Shown: positions 10,548 through 20,480 of the stretch, piece after piece
Numbering within the stretch: position 1 is the first letter of the stretch
Layout of the letters: every line of letters starts with the position of its first letter
NCBI GenBank assembly: GCA_024663395.1
Contig: JANFAH010000012.1
Location: 1,054,001-1,118,000, forward strand
DNA from: Pisolithus tinctorius
Taxonomy: Eukaryota; Basidiomycota; Agaricomycetes; Boletales; Pisolithaceae
Reading direction: 5' to 3'
DNA length: 64,000 nt
Notes under the pieces: generated by a model
What the model saw: only the letters and a program-made list of their open reading frames with translations
What the model was told of the DNA's origin: nothing
The model's database searches: none
Position numbers and translations under genes: made by a program

Positions 10548-11924
10548 ATGGCAACCAAGACTCGTTTCCAACCTCCCCGTGGCCACTCTGCCACTAATCC
10601 CAACTCCGCCTCAGCCAGTGGGGCTCGCCGCGAAACAGCTCTAGCTGCGTTGGGCACCACTAGGCGCTCCCCAGATCCCGTTAGTCCCTTCAGGGGCTTT
10701 TCAGCCCGCACCTCTAATACCCCCACCCCACGTCGTCCCACTGCTCCCATCCCCGAGGGTGACCCTGGCGATGATGGGCCAGGCGACGATGATGACAACA
10801 ATCCAGACAATGATGACCCCGGCAATGGTCCCGGTGATGAGGACCCGGAAGATAATGATCCGGAAGACGATCCGGACTTCCCGGACCCAGACACCGAACC
10901 CGCGGTCGCGGTCTTCGACAGTCTCGCGAAGGCCATCAAGCTGTTGGCTCGCAATACCCGTACTAGTCCTGAGTCCTCAAGCAGGACCAAGTTACGCGAG
11001 CCCGACACCTTTGACGGCACCGACCCAAAGAAACTTCGCGCTTTCTTCATCCAGTGCGAACTCAATTTCCAAGACCGTCCCTGGGCTTTTAGGACCGACC
11101 GCGCCAAGGTCATCTTCGCCCAATCATACCTCAAGGGTATGGCTCTTGAGTGGTTCGAGCCAGACTTGCTCGGGCTTGATGACCCTGAGGATCGGCCTCT
11201 CTGGATGGACTCCTGGAGGGAGTTCGTCCTAGAGTTGCAAACCACCTTCAGCCCCCATGACCCAGTTGCCGACGCCGAGAGTCAACTCGACCACTTGCAC
11301 ATGAAAGATAGCCAGCGCATCAATAAATACGTAGTCGACTTCAATCGGCTTGCTTCGCAAGTCCGAGGCTACGGAGATGGTGCGCTGCGCCACCACTTCT
11401 ATTCCGGACTCCCAGACCGGATTAAGGACGAAGTTTGTTGAGTTGGCAAACCCCGGACACTTCACGAGCTCCGCCACCTCGCCCAGGAGATAGATGCGCG
11501 CTATTGGGAGCGCAAGGAAGAAGTCCAGCGGGCGAGCAAGCACCAAGGCTCGTCTAACTCTAGTAACAATAAGTCCGGCGGCTCCAGCAACAATAACCAG
11601 TCCAAGACCGGTCAAGAGAAGACCAAGACCGGCAACAACAACAACTCCAGTTCTACCCCTAAGCCGGCTTCATCGAAGCTGGGCAACAATAGTAACAGCA
11701 ATTCATCTAAGCCTGAGCCTAGCAAACTCAGCAAAGATGGAAAGCTTACCCCGGAAGAACGCAAGCGTCGCATAGAGGGCAATCTCTGCATGTTCTGCGG
11801 AGGCCCTGGTCATTTTGCTGACAAATGCCCTAAGAAAGCCGGAAAGGCCAAGGCTCGCGCTGCGGCTACCACCGAGGCCGCACCGGCCTCGGGCTCGGGT
11901 ACTACCCCCGAGACAAAAAAATAG
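10548..11924 (+). pseudogene. gag of gypsy B, interrupted by one stop
   Basis: The frame opens at ATG 10548, 38 bases after the LTR. It encodes a basic N-terminus, an acidic Asp/Pro/Gly linker and a capsid-like domain (TFDGTDPKKLRAFFIQCELNF ... YLKGMALEWFEPDL ... QRINKYVVDFNRLASQVRGYG). After an in-frame TGA at 11439, an Asn/Ser-rich linker and a CCHC zinc knuckle (CMFCGGPGHFADKC) run to the stop at 11922. The TGA stands where related elements usually have Arg, consistent with CGA to TGA deamination. Gag would package element RNA. Confidence 0.85.
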
Positions 11925-11983
11925 GTAGCGGCTCCCAGGACTCCGCACAATCTGGGAGCTGCGTTGACTCCGGTTGTGCAAAC

Positions 11984-13605
11984 TTGGAGGCTCATCTCAA
12001 CGTGTCCGCTCTTTCCAGCCCGAACTCTTTGACCCCGTATGTCACTATAGAAAACCCAGAAATACCTCGGCTTCGTACTTTAGTGGACTCCAGTTCCACC
12101 CATTGTTTTATAGATAATCAGTTTGTTAATCAACACTCGTTTACCCCTTACTCGGTCTCACCAATCCGACTCCGGCTCTTCGATGGAACATCCACCTTCA
12201 CTATAACCCAAGCAGTAGATGTCAACATCCGCTTCGCGTCCGGCGATGTCACCCCGGTAACCCTGTATCTAGCCCCGTTGGATTCTGAGTGTAGAATAGT
12301 CCTCGGACATGACTGGCTCACCCGCTACAATCCATTGATTGACTGGGTACTGAGCAGTCTAACATTCCGGGCTCCTGCACAAGGAATGCCAACCCCGTCG
12401 ACACCCCCTGTAAGCCCGGTCTCCACCGGCCTTCCTGACCCCGGTCCTAGTGACCAACCCAGCCTCGCGCCATCTGTACCGGTCTCCGACTCTCCGACTC
12501 GCACCCCTCTGAAGGCCCCTCTGGTTTCCCTAATCAATGCAGCCGCTTTTGTGTGCGCCTGCAAACTAGAAGGGTCTGTCCAGTTCCAACTTCAGCTCCG
12601 TCCCTCGGACTCGGCTCAAGCCCGATCGGCCTCGGCTTCCCCTCCTCCGGCCTTACCCAACGTACCGGAAGAGTACCACAACTTCGCTGATGTATTCAGC
12701 AAGGCCAAGGCCTCGGCACTCCCACCACACCGGGAGTATGATCTGAAGATAGAGCTCGAAGAAGGAACAACCCCGCCCCTCGGCACCATCTACTCGCTGT
12801 CCCTGGTTGAGCTGCAAGCTCTCCGGACATTCATCGATGAAAACCTCACTACCGGATTCATTCGGCCTACCTCCTCCCCCTATGCTGCACCGGTCCTCTT
12901 TGTCAAAAAGAAGGACGGCTCCCTCCGGCTCTGTGTAGATTTCCGCGGCCTCAACAAGATCACTAAGAAGGACCAATACCCACTACCGCTCATCTCCGAT
13001 CTCTTGGATTCACCAAGCCGAGCCAAAATCTATACTAAGATTGATCTCCGGCATGCCTACCATCTCGTCCGGATTGCTCCGGGCGATGAATGGAAGACCG
13101 CATTCCGGACTCGGTATGGATCTTATGAGTGGTTAGTGATGCCCTTTGGCCTCACCAATGCCCCGGCTGCCTTCCAATGCTTTGTCAACACTATCTTTGC
13201 GGATATGTTGGATGTCTGCGTGGTTGTCTACCTAGATGACATCCTGATCTACTCCGGAGATAAGGAGTCTCACAAGCAGCATGTCCAAGAAGTCCTCCGC
13301 CGGCTTCGGCTTCACAGCCTTTATGCGAAGCTGGAGAAATGCGAGTTCCACTCGGACTCGGTCGAATACCTCGGTTTCCACCTCTCCCCTGCCGGCCTCA
13401 CAATGTCCAAGGAAAAGGTCCAGACCATCTGCGATTGGCCTGAGCCTCGCAAGGTCAAGGACATTCAGTCTTTCCTCGGATTCGCCAACTTCTACCACCG
13501 GTTTATCTTTAACTACTCAGACATCGTCGTACCACTGACTCGGCTTACCCGCAAAGGGGCTCCTTGGAACTTCTCTGAGGAGTGCCGACATGCGCTTACA
13601 CTTCA
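11984..13605 (+). pseudogene. pol of gypsy B: protease and reverse transcriptase
   Basis: The frame starts just after gag in another phase. The protease active-site block reads LVDSSSTHCFIDNQFV, so the usual Asp-Ser-Gly is Asp-Ser-Ser, followed by IVLGHDWLTRYNP. After a Pro/Ser linker comes a complete RT palm: VLFVKKKDGSLRLCVDFRGL, KIDLRHAYHLVRI, LVMPFGLTNAPAAFQ and the intact catalytic box VVYLDDILIYS, then thumb (YLGFHLSPAGLTMSKEK, IQSFLGFANFYHRFI). The frame ends at about 13600, right after the start of RNase H (PWNFSEECRHA), where an internal deletion joins it out of frame to integrase. Confidence 0.88.
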
Positions 13606-14423
13606 CCTCGGGCTACCACCCCGAAGGTGATGGCCAGACCGAAAGGACCAACCAGACCCTAGAACAATACCTCCGAGTATACTGCAACTACCAGCAGGAT
13701 AATTGGGCCGAACTACTACCTTTGGCCGAGTTCACTTACAACAACGCCCCTAGTGCTACTACCGGTGTTTCACCTTTCTTTGCTAATAAGGGCTATCATC
13801 CCAACATCTCGGTATACCCAGAGCGCGATCTCACCTCCACTCGGGCTCGTGACTATGCAGTCAACTTAGACTCACTGCATCAATACCTACGGGAAGAAAT
13901 GACTCTAGCACAGCAGCGCTACCAAGGACCGGCCGATGCTAAACGCATGCTGGCTCCGGACTTCAAGGTCGGTGACCAGGTATATGTGAAAGCCAAATAC
14001 TTCCGGTCAACTTGGCCTTCCAAGAAGCTCTCGGAAAAGAACCTTGGACCATATCCGGTCATAGCTCAGGCCGGTACCCACTCATTCACACTGCGCCTGC
14101 CGGACTCAATGCGCGCAGTCCACCCGGTCTTCCATGTTTCCCAACTCGAGCCGGCCGTCCCTAACACCATCCCAAACCGGACTCAACCACCACCTCCACC
14201 TGTCGAAGTCGATGGTGATCTAGAGTTCGAGGTAGCAGAAATCCTCGACTCTAAGGTCGACCGGCGTTGCCGGTGTTGGCTTCAGTATTTAGTCCGGTGG
14301 ACCGACTACGAAGGGACTGATGAAGAGACTACTTGGGTACTAGCTACAGAGCTAGACAACGCTTCTGAACTCGTGCAAGAGTTCCATTCCCACTATCCCA
14401 ACAAACCCGGCCCGTACCAATGA
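13590..14423 (+). pseudogene. gypsy B integrase C-terminus with chromodomain
   Basis: The frame starts at the end of the integrase core (LHFTSGYHPEGDGQTERTNQ, containing the catalytic Glu region). The conserved PLAEFTYNNAPSATTGVSPF and GDQVYVKAKYFRS (GPY/F module, LGPYPVIAQ) follow, and the C-terminus carries a chromodomain (VAEILDSKVDRRCRCWLQYL, VRWTDYEGTDEETTWV). Zinc finger and both catalytic aspartates are missing because of the deletion. Chromodomains of this class direct insertion to histone-marked chromatin. The stop is at 14421. Confidence 0.88.
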
Positions 14424-14611
14424 GGATCTGTCTCAACCAGCCTCAGTTTCTGCCCTGTTCCCTATCAGTATATAGTTCCTTTTGATTCCTTACTTACTCT
14501 GTTTTCTTTCTCTTTTTCTTGTTTGATTCTCACTTACTATACAAGAACAAGAACCGGACACCGGACATGACATTCGCAGAAGAAATAACTACAAGCCTCT
14601 ACGCGAAGGTA

Positions 14612-15703
14612 CTACTCGCCCTCGGCCATGGCCTCGTCCTCCCCCTCGGTCTCCTCCTCATCGTCCTCGCCATGGTTTTTCAGCCATTCGGCCTCCTCGC
14701 GCAATTCATCGGAGTCAAGCTCAGATGAGCCCGAATCCGAGGGAGAGACCGCCATGCCGAATCCGTAGGACTCGTCGAGCATGGACTCAAGCGCGTCAGC
14801 GATCCGGCCCGAGTTTTCGACCACGGCCTCTTGGAGTTCGAAGAGCCCCGCCAGGTTGTTGGCGATGAGTCCCGCGACGTCGATGAGCCGCTCGAGCTTG
14901 TCCTCTAAGCCCGAGAACCCACCTGCTACGGCCTTCCTCGTTCTGCTCCCACCGGCCTCGGGTTCGTCGATCTCCAGCACCTCGGCCAGTTTCGACTTCG
15001 CCCGCTTCTTCTGGCTTGGCCCGGGCTCAGGAGTTTCGTCGTCGGCCCTCCTCTTTTTTCCTTTGTCGACCTTGGGACCGGCCTTAGGACCGGCCTCGGC
15101 GTCCTTCCCGTCCCCCGGCCATCGGCACTTGCCTTTCGACAGGTTGCAGTGCACACAGGCAACCCGTTTCTTGTTGCCGTCTACGAGGAACTCGCAGACG
15201 ACCTGCGCCCGGGTGCAACGAGTACAGCTAGAGGATGTTAGATGAAGAGAGCGCGGGTAGTAGAAAAATACTCACCCAGGGTCCATTACCACCCTCTTAA
15301 CTTCGCCCGCGGCCTCACCACTAGCACCCCCAGCGCTGGCCTCATCACTCTTGCCGGCCTCGGCCTTGCGCTTGCGCTCGGCCTCCCGCCTCTCCTCCTC
15401 TTCGCATACTCTCCTCTCCTCGGCCTCCCGCGCTGCCTTCTCGGCCTCGGCCTTCTCCCTCTCAGCCCTCTCGGCCTCAATCCGCTCCCTCTCCATTCTC
15501 TCAGCCTCCAGTCACGCCTGCTCTTTGCGCCGGGCTTGTTCAGCCGCCTTTCGTCTTTTCCTTTCCTTCGACTTCGCCTTCATCACTTCTTCCTCGTCGT
15601 CGGTGTCATATCTGATGGCGTCGTCCGGTACCTGGGTCCAGTCGATGACGACTCGGCTTTCGTCGTTGTTGCCAGTCGCACTGATCGGCCTCGAATCGGA
15701 CAT
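14612..15703 (-). pseudogene. Antisense spliced accessory gene of gypsy B (coiled coil plus Cys motif)
   Basis: On the strand opposite to gag-pol, between the chromodomain and the 3' LTR, a two-exon gene can be read. Exon 1 (15703-15276) starts MSDSRPIS. It has an acidic segment (DTDDEEEVMKAK) and a long Ala/Arg/Glu coiled coil with one TGA (near 15513) where CGA would give Arg. A 48-nt intron (15275-15228; GTGAGT, CTAAC, CTAG) follows. Exon 2 (15227-14612) opens with a Cys cluster (CTRCTRAQVVCEF, ACVHCNLSKGKC), then a Lys-rich basic patch, a helix and an acidic tail. It spans 347 codons. The Cys spacing suggests a zinc-binding, perhaps nucleic-acid-binding, module. Function is unknown. Confidence 0.7.
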
Positions 15704-15827
15704 GATGAATAGGATGTGAAAGAAAGACGCAAAGGGCTTAGCGAGCCACAAGTATCGGTTTTTCAAACTCAGCCGATTTTCGGGCTCAGCCTACCACTCT
15801 CGCAGGGGTCTCATGGGTTCGACCCCT

Positions 15828-15839
15828 AAGAGGGGGATA
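15828..15839 (+). other. Polypurine tract of gypsy B
   Basis: AAGAGGGGGATA ends just before the 3' LTR at 15841, the expected position for the plus-strand primer. Confidence 0.65.
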
Positions 15840-15840
15840 C

Positions 15841-16369
15841 TGTCATAGTCATGCCTCGACCCCGGCCGGACTCGGCCTCGCACTCACTCAGTCCGGCCTC
15901 GGTCTCGCCTGTCCCGCATCTCCAGTTGGTCTAGTGCGGTAGACACTGCTTTGCAGTGTCTGTCATTTCGGTTAAGTCCTGTCCCTGGTCCTGTCCCTGG
16001 TCTGCCTGTCCCGGTCTCCATTACCTTAGTCATACGTTAGTAATCCTTGTCTTACCAATCGTCTTAGCAATCTTTGTGAGACCAGCATTACCGGTCTCTG
16101 TACTATAGTTACTTCTGGTATATAAGCTCGTAGCTACTCGGCCTGTACTCCTTAGTCTGAAATCAACTAAGTTACCTCTGATAACCTCGTCTCGGCCTCG
16201 GACTCGGACTGAGACTCACGCAAGGGAATAGCGCTGTATCCTCAGTCGCTAAGTCCAAGCAGTCCACCCCTTCTGTACCTTCGTCTTTATCCCTGACTCC
16301 GACCCCTCGGCCTCGCGCCTGCTTCGGTCTCCGGTCCGGCCTCAACCCGGACAGTCCTCGTACTTGACA
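15841..16369 (+). repeat. 3' LTR of gypsy B
   Basis: 529 bp, same ends as the 5' LTR and followed directly by the GACCA duplication. Of its differences from the 5' LTR, 13 of 14 fall at CpG/TpG/CpA positions. Confidence 0.92.
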
Positions 16370-16481
16370 GACCAGGAGACTGTGTGGCGGATGTTAGCGA
16401 CCAAGATGATGCTTAGCACATGCCAACGGCCATGCAAGATAGGAAGAGCTATTTGTTGGAGACAACAAATGACAGATGCGG

Positions 16482-17465
16482 ATGCTGAGCTCGACAGCTT
16501 GGGTTTTCATTTTGATCTTGGAACATTTCATTTACATCCTCATTATTCTAGGGAAGACAGACATCTGCAGTGAATTGCGATCACAATACAAGAGACTATG
16601 ACAGACTATGAGCAAAGGACATGTGGAGGTACAGTAGAAGAGTTTGGAGACCTACGAAGTCCGAATGGGGTGTCAGGCGATGGGAATGCAGTAGTACCAA
16701 CTCTCAGTATGAAGAGCTGTCTGCCAAGTGACATGGATTCACATACTGAGCCCAAGCGCTCCTTTTCATCTTTTTTTTTAATGGCACTGTACTTATGAAC
16801 CTACAGGTCTAAGACATACGAAGGAATCAACATGCAGCTACTGACATCCAGAAGAGAAGAAGATGAAGCGAGTTTGAGTAGGTGAGATGGTGAGCAATAT
16901 GTGAAGATTGAGGAGGGCTGATGCCAGTTAGAACAACAAAGTCGAATGCAGCACGTTCGAAGCAACATGGGTTCATGCACCGAGCCTGAGCACTTGGTTA
17001 TGTCTTTTGTTTTTATGATGTTCTACTCACCAATCTACAGGTCTAAGGTGAACAGCGAAGTCGAAGTGCATTGCTGAAATCCAAAGGCAAAGAAGATGGC
17101 GTGAGTTCACGAGCAAAGTGTGAAGACCTAAAGATGAAACTCAGGAAAGGGGTATACAAAGTCCAGGTGACCGTTTTAGTTTTGATTTGAACACTTTATA
17201 CTGCGAAGTACAGGTACTTTAGTGCGAAGGAAAAGGTGGTCGACAGGGGTGGACGGCTCGAAGCCATTCATCGGCACTTAGTATCAAGACTCCGTCCGCC
17301 TGACTGTGAGGTTGAAGGCTGACAACCAAGGTCAAATGAAATTAGCACCTACACCTGTTGAGGTCGAAGACCTGTCACTGAAGAGAGCTCGAGAGTCTAC
17401 AGACTAAAGGTGACAGGTTTTATTTTAGTTCGAACATATACTACATCAGTGTCCCTTGTGTCTAG
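16482..17465 (+). repeat. Diverged hairpin plus intron-like cassettes, block 2
   Basis: Five further units of the same kind as in 5604-9760 begin at about 16482, 16744, 16979, 17156 and 17400, spaced about 180-260 bases. They keep the GAGC...GCTC hairpin (clear in the first, decayed in the last two), the T-rich tract and an acceptor-like CTACAGG or TTCTAGG. Units late in the array have better donor-like words (CAG/GTGACC, AAG/GTGACA). This is the continuation of element A after the gypsy B insertion. No protein domain is recognised. Confidence 0.55.
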
Positions 17466-18252
17466 GGTTGAAAAAGTAGCAAACAAAGATGGATGACTTG
17501 AAGTTGCTCGGTGACACTTAGTGTGAGGGCTTCAGCCACCAGACAAAATACCAGACAGGGTATGAGAAATCAAGTGTGTGCATGCACAGAGAGTCAAGGC
17601 TGGCAGAATGGGAATGGGATGGATGGATGAAGTGAAGGTCCTGGTGAGCGTGTTGATATATAGTTTTCTTTAATATGAGTTTTACCTGGCACAACATTGC
17701 CCTGACTTATAATTCCGAGTTCCATTGTTTTTTTTTTTTTTTTTTTTTCTTGGTGCCAAATCGTCTTAAGGACGAGCAGCAGTCGAGAGCACATATGCAT
17801 TTAAGGATAGTAAATACACAACTGAGTGAGAGTTTTTTTTTAGGTACATATGTGACTTCAAGCTGCCTTGTGGAGGGTCTGTGTCCACTGTACCAGCTGC
17901 TGCGCTGTGTTACACCCCACTACCATTTCGCACAAAGACTGTGCCTCAAAGAGCAGTCTTTGACTCGCTCTGCACTCAATTTATTACTCACTTGTTTGTT
18001 TGCCCAGAGTCTATCTCCATTGTCATTTGGTTTGAGGTTTGGGTTGTGAGAGGAGTTTTGAAGACTGGGAGGGTTGTTTGGCGAGGCCAGGAGTGGGTCT
18101 TGGGAGAGAAGGGGGGGTTGTGTTTGAGTAGTGTGAGGTTAGAGGGGCGAGGCACCATGTTCAAAGGTCGAGGGAAGTAGGTGTGAGGGCGAGGATGCTT
18201 GTGTGGGGAGGAGAGAGACCGAGGACGGTTGAATTCTAAACTGCCCCTCAGA
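17466..18252 (+). other. 3' internal region of element A, no gene recognised
   Basis: It contains a T-homopolymer of about 20 bases (about 17730-17749) and a G/A-rich stretch leading to the LTR (ggggaggagagagaccgagg at about 18205), which may include the polypurine tract. Short frames here have no recognisable domain. Confidence 0.4.
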
Positions 18253-18723
18253 TGTAGGGAACGAGTTTGAGTTCCCTAGGAGAAGCAGTCTGGGTCATGA
18301 GTTCAGGGGTGGAGAGTTTTCTTTTGTTTTGTTTCCTTCTTTTGTTTTTTTTGCATTGTACCACTGGACTTAGTGGCGAGCAGCTGTGTTGCTGACTAAG
18401 CGCATGCACTGTGTTCGCACGAGTTCAGTTTACCATAACAAAAAAAAAAATCCATGTCACAGGCCCTCAGTAGTAGGGTGAATTTGTCTTGCAATTTGGC
18501 GAGTTTTTGAAGTTAGATTTATTACTTTGGGGAGTACCCAAAGGGCCAGGAGGACTGGCAAGAGTTATTAGACAGACAGAGCTAAGTATCCTTTTACAGT
18601 TCGCATTTTTCACCCTTTTACTACACTTTTCTTTCTCCACACAGGATCTCCCTTTTGGGTCGAGAGTTTACTTGCCCACTAACAGTTACTATTTCTAGGT
18701 TCATCATTTTACCTATTCCTACA
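18253..18723 (+). repeat. 3' LTR of element A
   Basis: 471 bp with TGTAGG...CCTACA ends. It is longer than the 5' copy by one insertion in the T-rich tract at about 18320-18345. Confidence 0.88.
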
Positions 18724-19172
18724 CCGATGGGCAAGAGACCATATGGTTTGAAGGAGGCATCCTGGGGCCTGTTGCCCTCTTCATCAATGTGGATGATATC
18801 CACCAGCTCTACGCGAAAGTGTTACAGGAGCCAGAGGATAAGGCTCCCTGCATCCAAAAGGTGCAGGACCTTATAACTTACCTCAACTTGTGGAAAAGAT
18901 GCAAGTTGGGGTTGAATAAGGTCATCAACCTCACATTGAGCAAATGGAAGCCTCCTGCATGGTCTTCCAAGAAATCTCGTGAGAGGAGAGAGGCCCTCAA
19001 GGAAAAGGGGAAGGCAGTTCGACCTCAAGGGGAAGAGGAACAAGCACCTGCTGTGGGGATACCCCTGCCTACATCTGGCCCCTCTGGAGGTGCTCCAGCA
19101 CTGCAGGAGTGGATAGCAGATGCTCCTTTGGGCTCAACTCCAGCATCCAATGTATGTTCAACCCCTACTCCC
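18724..19172 (+). pseudogene. 3' half of the ORF split by LTR element A
   Basis: Immediately after the 3' LTR an open frame runs through DGQETIWFEGGILG, INVDDIHQLYAKVLQEPEDK and a Lys/Arg/Glu-rich region (KKSRERREALKEKGKA). It then enters a Pro/Ser/Gly-rich tail before abutting LINE D at about 19172. Its phase matches the 5' half at 2976 if the LTR element is simply removed. Family unknown. Confidence 0.4.
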
Positions 19173-19174
19173 GC

Positions 19175-19852
19175 TCTGCTTTACTTAGCATTTTTAGCTT
19201 GTTGCACATCATTGTCAGCTCCTTTGTCCACCATCTTTTCCTGTGAGGGTGTGGGCACGTCCTCAGGACCTCTTTCTCCATGGTCCTGCACAGGGCTTCC
19301 TCTATGCCTCTGGCCATTCTCTGGAACTCAGACTCGCTGATGATAGCCATTGGGGGACCTATCTTCATTAGCTCAGCTTTGAGTGATTTGTTAAACTTCT
19401 TCCAGTCAACCTCCCTGAAGTTGCAGAGCAGGGGTGTCAACAAGGGGGTGAGGGTCATGTCTATCAAGGTCAGTATCAGGAGGTGGTCAGTGTTGGGGCT
19501 GCAGTCCTCTGGACTGGTGTTGCACTTGAGTAGGTCCACTAGTATTGACTCCATACAAAAGACGTTGTCTGGGTGTGTCCAGTTTCCTGATGAGGAGGAC
19601 TGGAGCATGGGTGTGCCCTTGGGTAAGGCTTGGACCATGCCATAGTCTGCCACCAACTCCAGCAGTTTGTGTGCTGACTCAATTGTGGAGGCTGTGAAAA
19701 GGTGGTGATTGCATTCTTCATCCCACATGGGGTGGTGTCTGTTGAAGTCTCCTACCCAGATCATATCATTGTTGTCCTCCTTTCTGATGTCCCTTATGTT
19801 CTCTGTCAGGAAAGACCCCATTCCATCCACCATATGGTCATGCTGGCAGTCA
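19175..19852 (-). pseudogene. LINE D ORF2 endonuclease, downstream half
   Basis: Reading on the minus strand, this continues the endonuclease domain that starts at 39461 and is interrupted by LINE C. Motifs are YNDCQHDHMVDGMGSF, the catalytic block MIWVGDFNRHHPMWDE (Asp-x-Asn), GNWTHPDNVF, NTDHL (terminal Asp-His) and RKRWWTKELTMMCNKL. It stops at the junction with the unrecognised ORF at about 19175, with no RT and no poly(A), so the 3' part of D was lost by recombination or deletion. Confidence 0.82.
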
Positions 19853-19861
19853 TTATACATG

Positions 19862-20480
19862 TTTTTTTTTTTGTTTTTTTTTTATTTTTAATTCATAGTT
19901 TTAAGTGCATGAGGCTCTAACAAACCTATGTCACACTATACTATCATTGTTTATGCTGTCTAGTGGTGGCCCCCTGTGGCCTGCCTACTCCCACAAGCGA
20001 GTGAATGCCCTGGTGGCAGGGCCTATGGCCCCCCCACCAGTCCTCTGTTCCCACCAGCTGTTTTAGACACTCCACCTTGGAGTGGGGTAGGCTTATGACA
20101 TTTCTAGACACTAAACTGAGGCTACACTAATTCAGCTGCTGTTAGGCAAGCTGGTAAAAGAAACATTGCATTCTTTAGCTCTGCTGTTTGATGACTATGT
20201 TGTAGGGACTGCATTTTTGCAGCAGTGGTGGTATTATGGTAGGGTGAGATGACTGGGGAGCTTGTGAATGGAAGCAGCTTTTAAGCTGAGGGTTTTTTTT
20301 TTTTTTTGAGTCTGATGGGAGTGGTGGAGCAAGGGGTTGGGGCATGTACAAGTTGGATGAGTCGAGTGGGGATGAGGATGTGGTTTATTGTGGTTTTTCT
20401 TTAGGCAGTAGCCCAGTGAGGTGTGGGGTGGACAGTCTATTGGGTAGACTCAGGGCAGCGGTCATGTTACCTATGCTAGG
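19862..20480 (-). other. LINE C 3' UTR with poly(A) tail
   Basis: The minus strand holds the 3' UTR after the ORF2 stop. A T-run at about 20290-20306 is an internal A-run on the element strand. The terminal 250 bases match the 3' end of LINE E (about 54290-54480), although the rest of the UTR differs. Confidence 0.75.
20010..20040 (-). other. Conserved 3' UTR stem-loop of LINE C
   Basis: Arms CTGGTGG and CCACCAG with an inner GGCC/GGCC pairing form a strong hairpin on the element strand. LINE E has the same hairpin at 54330-54359 with CTGATGG and CCATCAG, a compensatory change. Confidence 0.6.

Larger units (their letters stand above)
9981..16369 (+). mobile_element. Chromodomain Ty3/gypsy element B (internally deleted)
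   Basis: Identical-length 529-bp LTRs, each starting TGTCA and ending TGACA, bound a 6,389-bp element. It is flanked by a perfect 5-bp duplication GACCA (9976-9980 and 16370-16374). It holds gag, a protease-RT segment, an integrase C-terminus with chromodomain, an antisense spliced gene and a polypurine tract, in that order. RNase H and most of integrase are deleted, so it is defective. It is GC-richer than the surrounding element A, into which it inserted. Confidence 0.93.
2977..18723 (+). mobile_element. LTR retroelement A, non-autonomous, with nested insertions
   Basis: Two near-identical direct repeats (2977-3429 and 18253-18723), each starting TGTAGG and ending CCTACA, bound this 15.7-kb unit. 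A primer-binding-like TGGAGCCCACC follows the first repeat two bases inside, so the element reads on the plus strand. Only a gag-like ORF is recognisable. No protease, RT, RNase H or integrase of its own is seen, so it would have needed enzymes in trans. After subtracting the palindromic element (1.57 kb) and gypsy B (6.39 kb), the own sequence is about 7.8 kb. The flanking 5-mers (CCCAG and CCGAT) do not match, so no target duplication is visible. Confidence 0.8.

Noticed and set aside
10538..11245. Long antisense frame opposite gag of gypsy B
   Set aside because: Shadow of the GC-rich gag frame; Ser/Gly low complexity, no splice signals and no motif, unlike the antisense gene near the 3' LTR.
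14781..15719. Plus-strand frames overlapping the antisense gene of gypsy B
   Set aside because: Ser/Leu-rich shadows of the minus-strand coiled coil; no motif.
15805..15830. tRNA T-arm-like word (GGGTTCGACCCC) before the 3' LTR of gypsy B
   Set aside because: No acceptor, D or anticodon arm can be folded around it; probably chance or part of element structure.
17594..17800. Small ORF across the homopolymer run
   Set aside because: Lys-run composition comes from the T-homopolymer; no other support.
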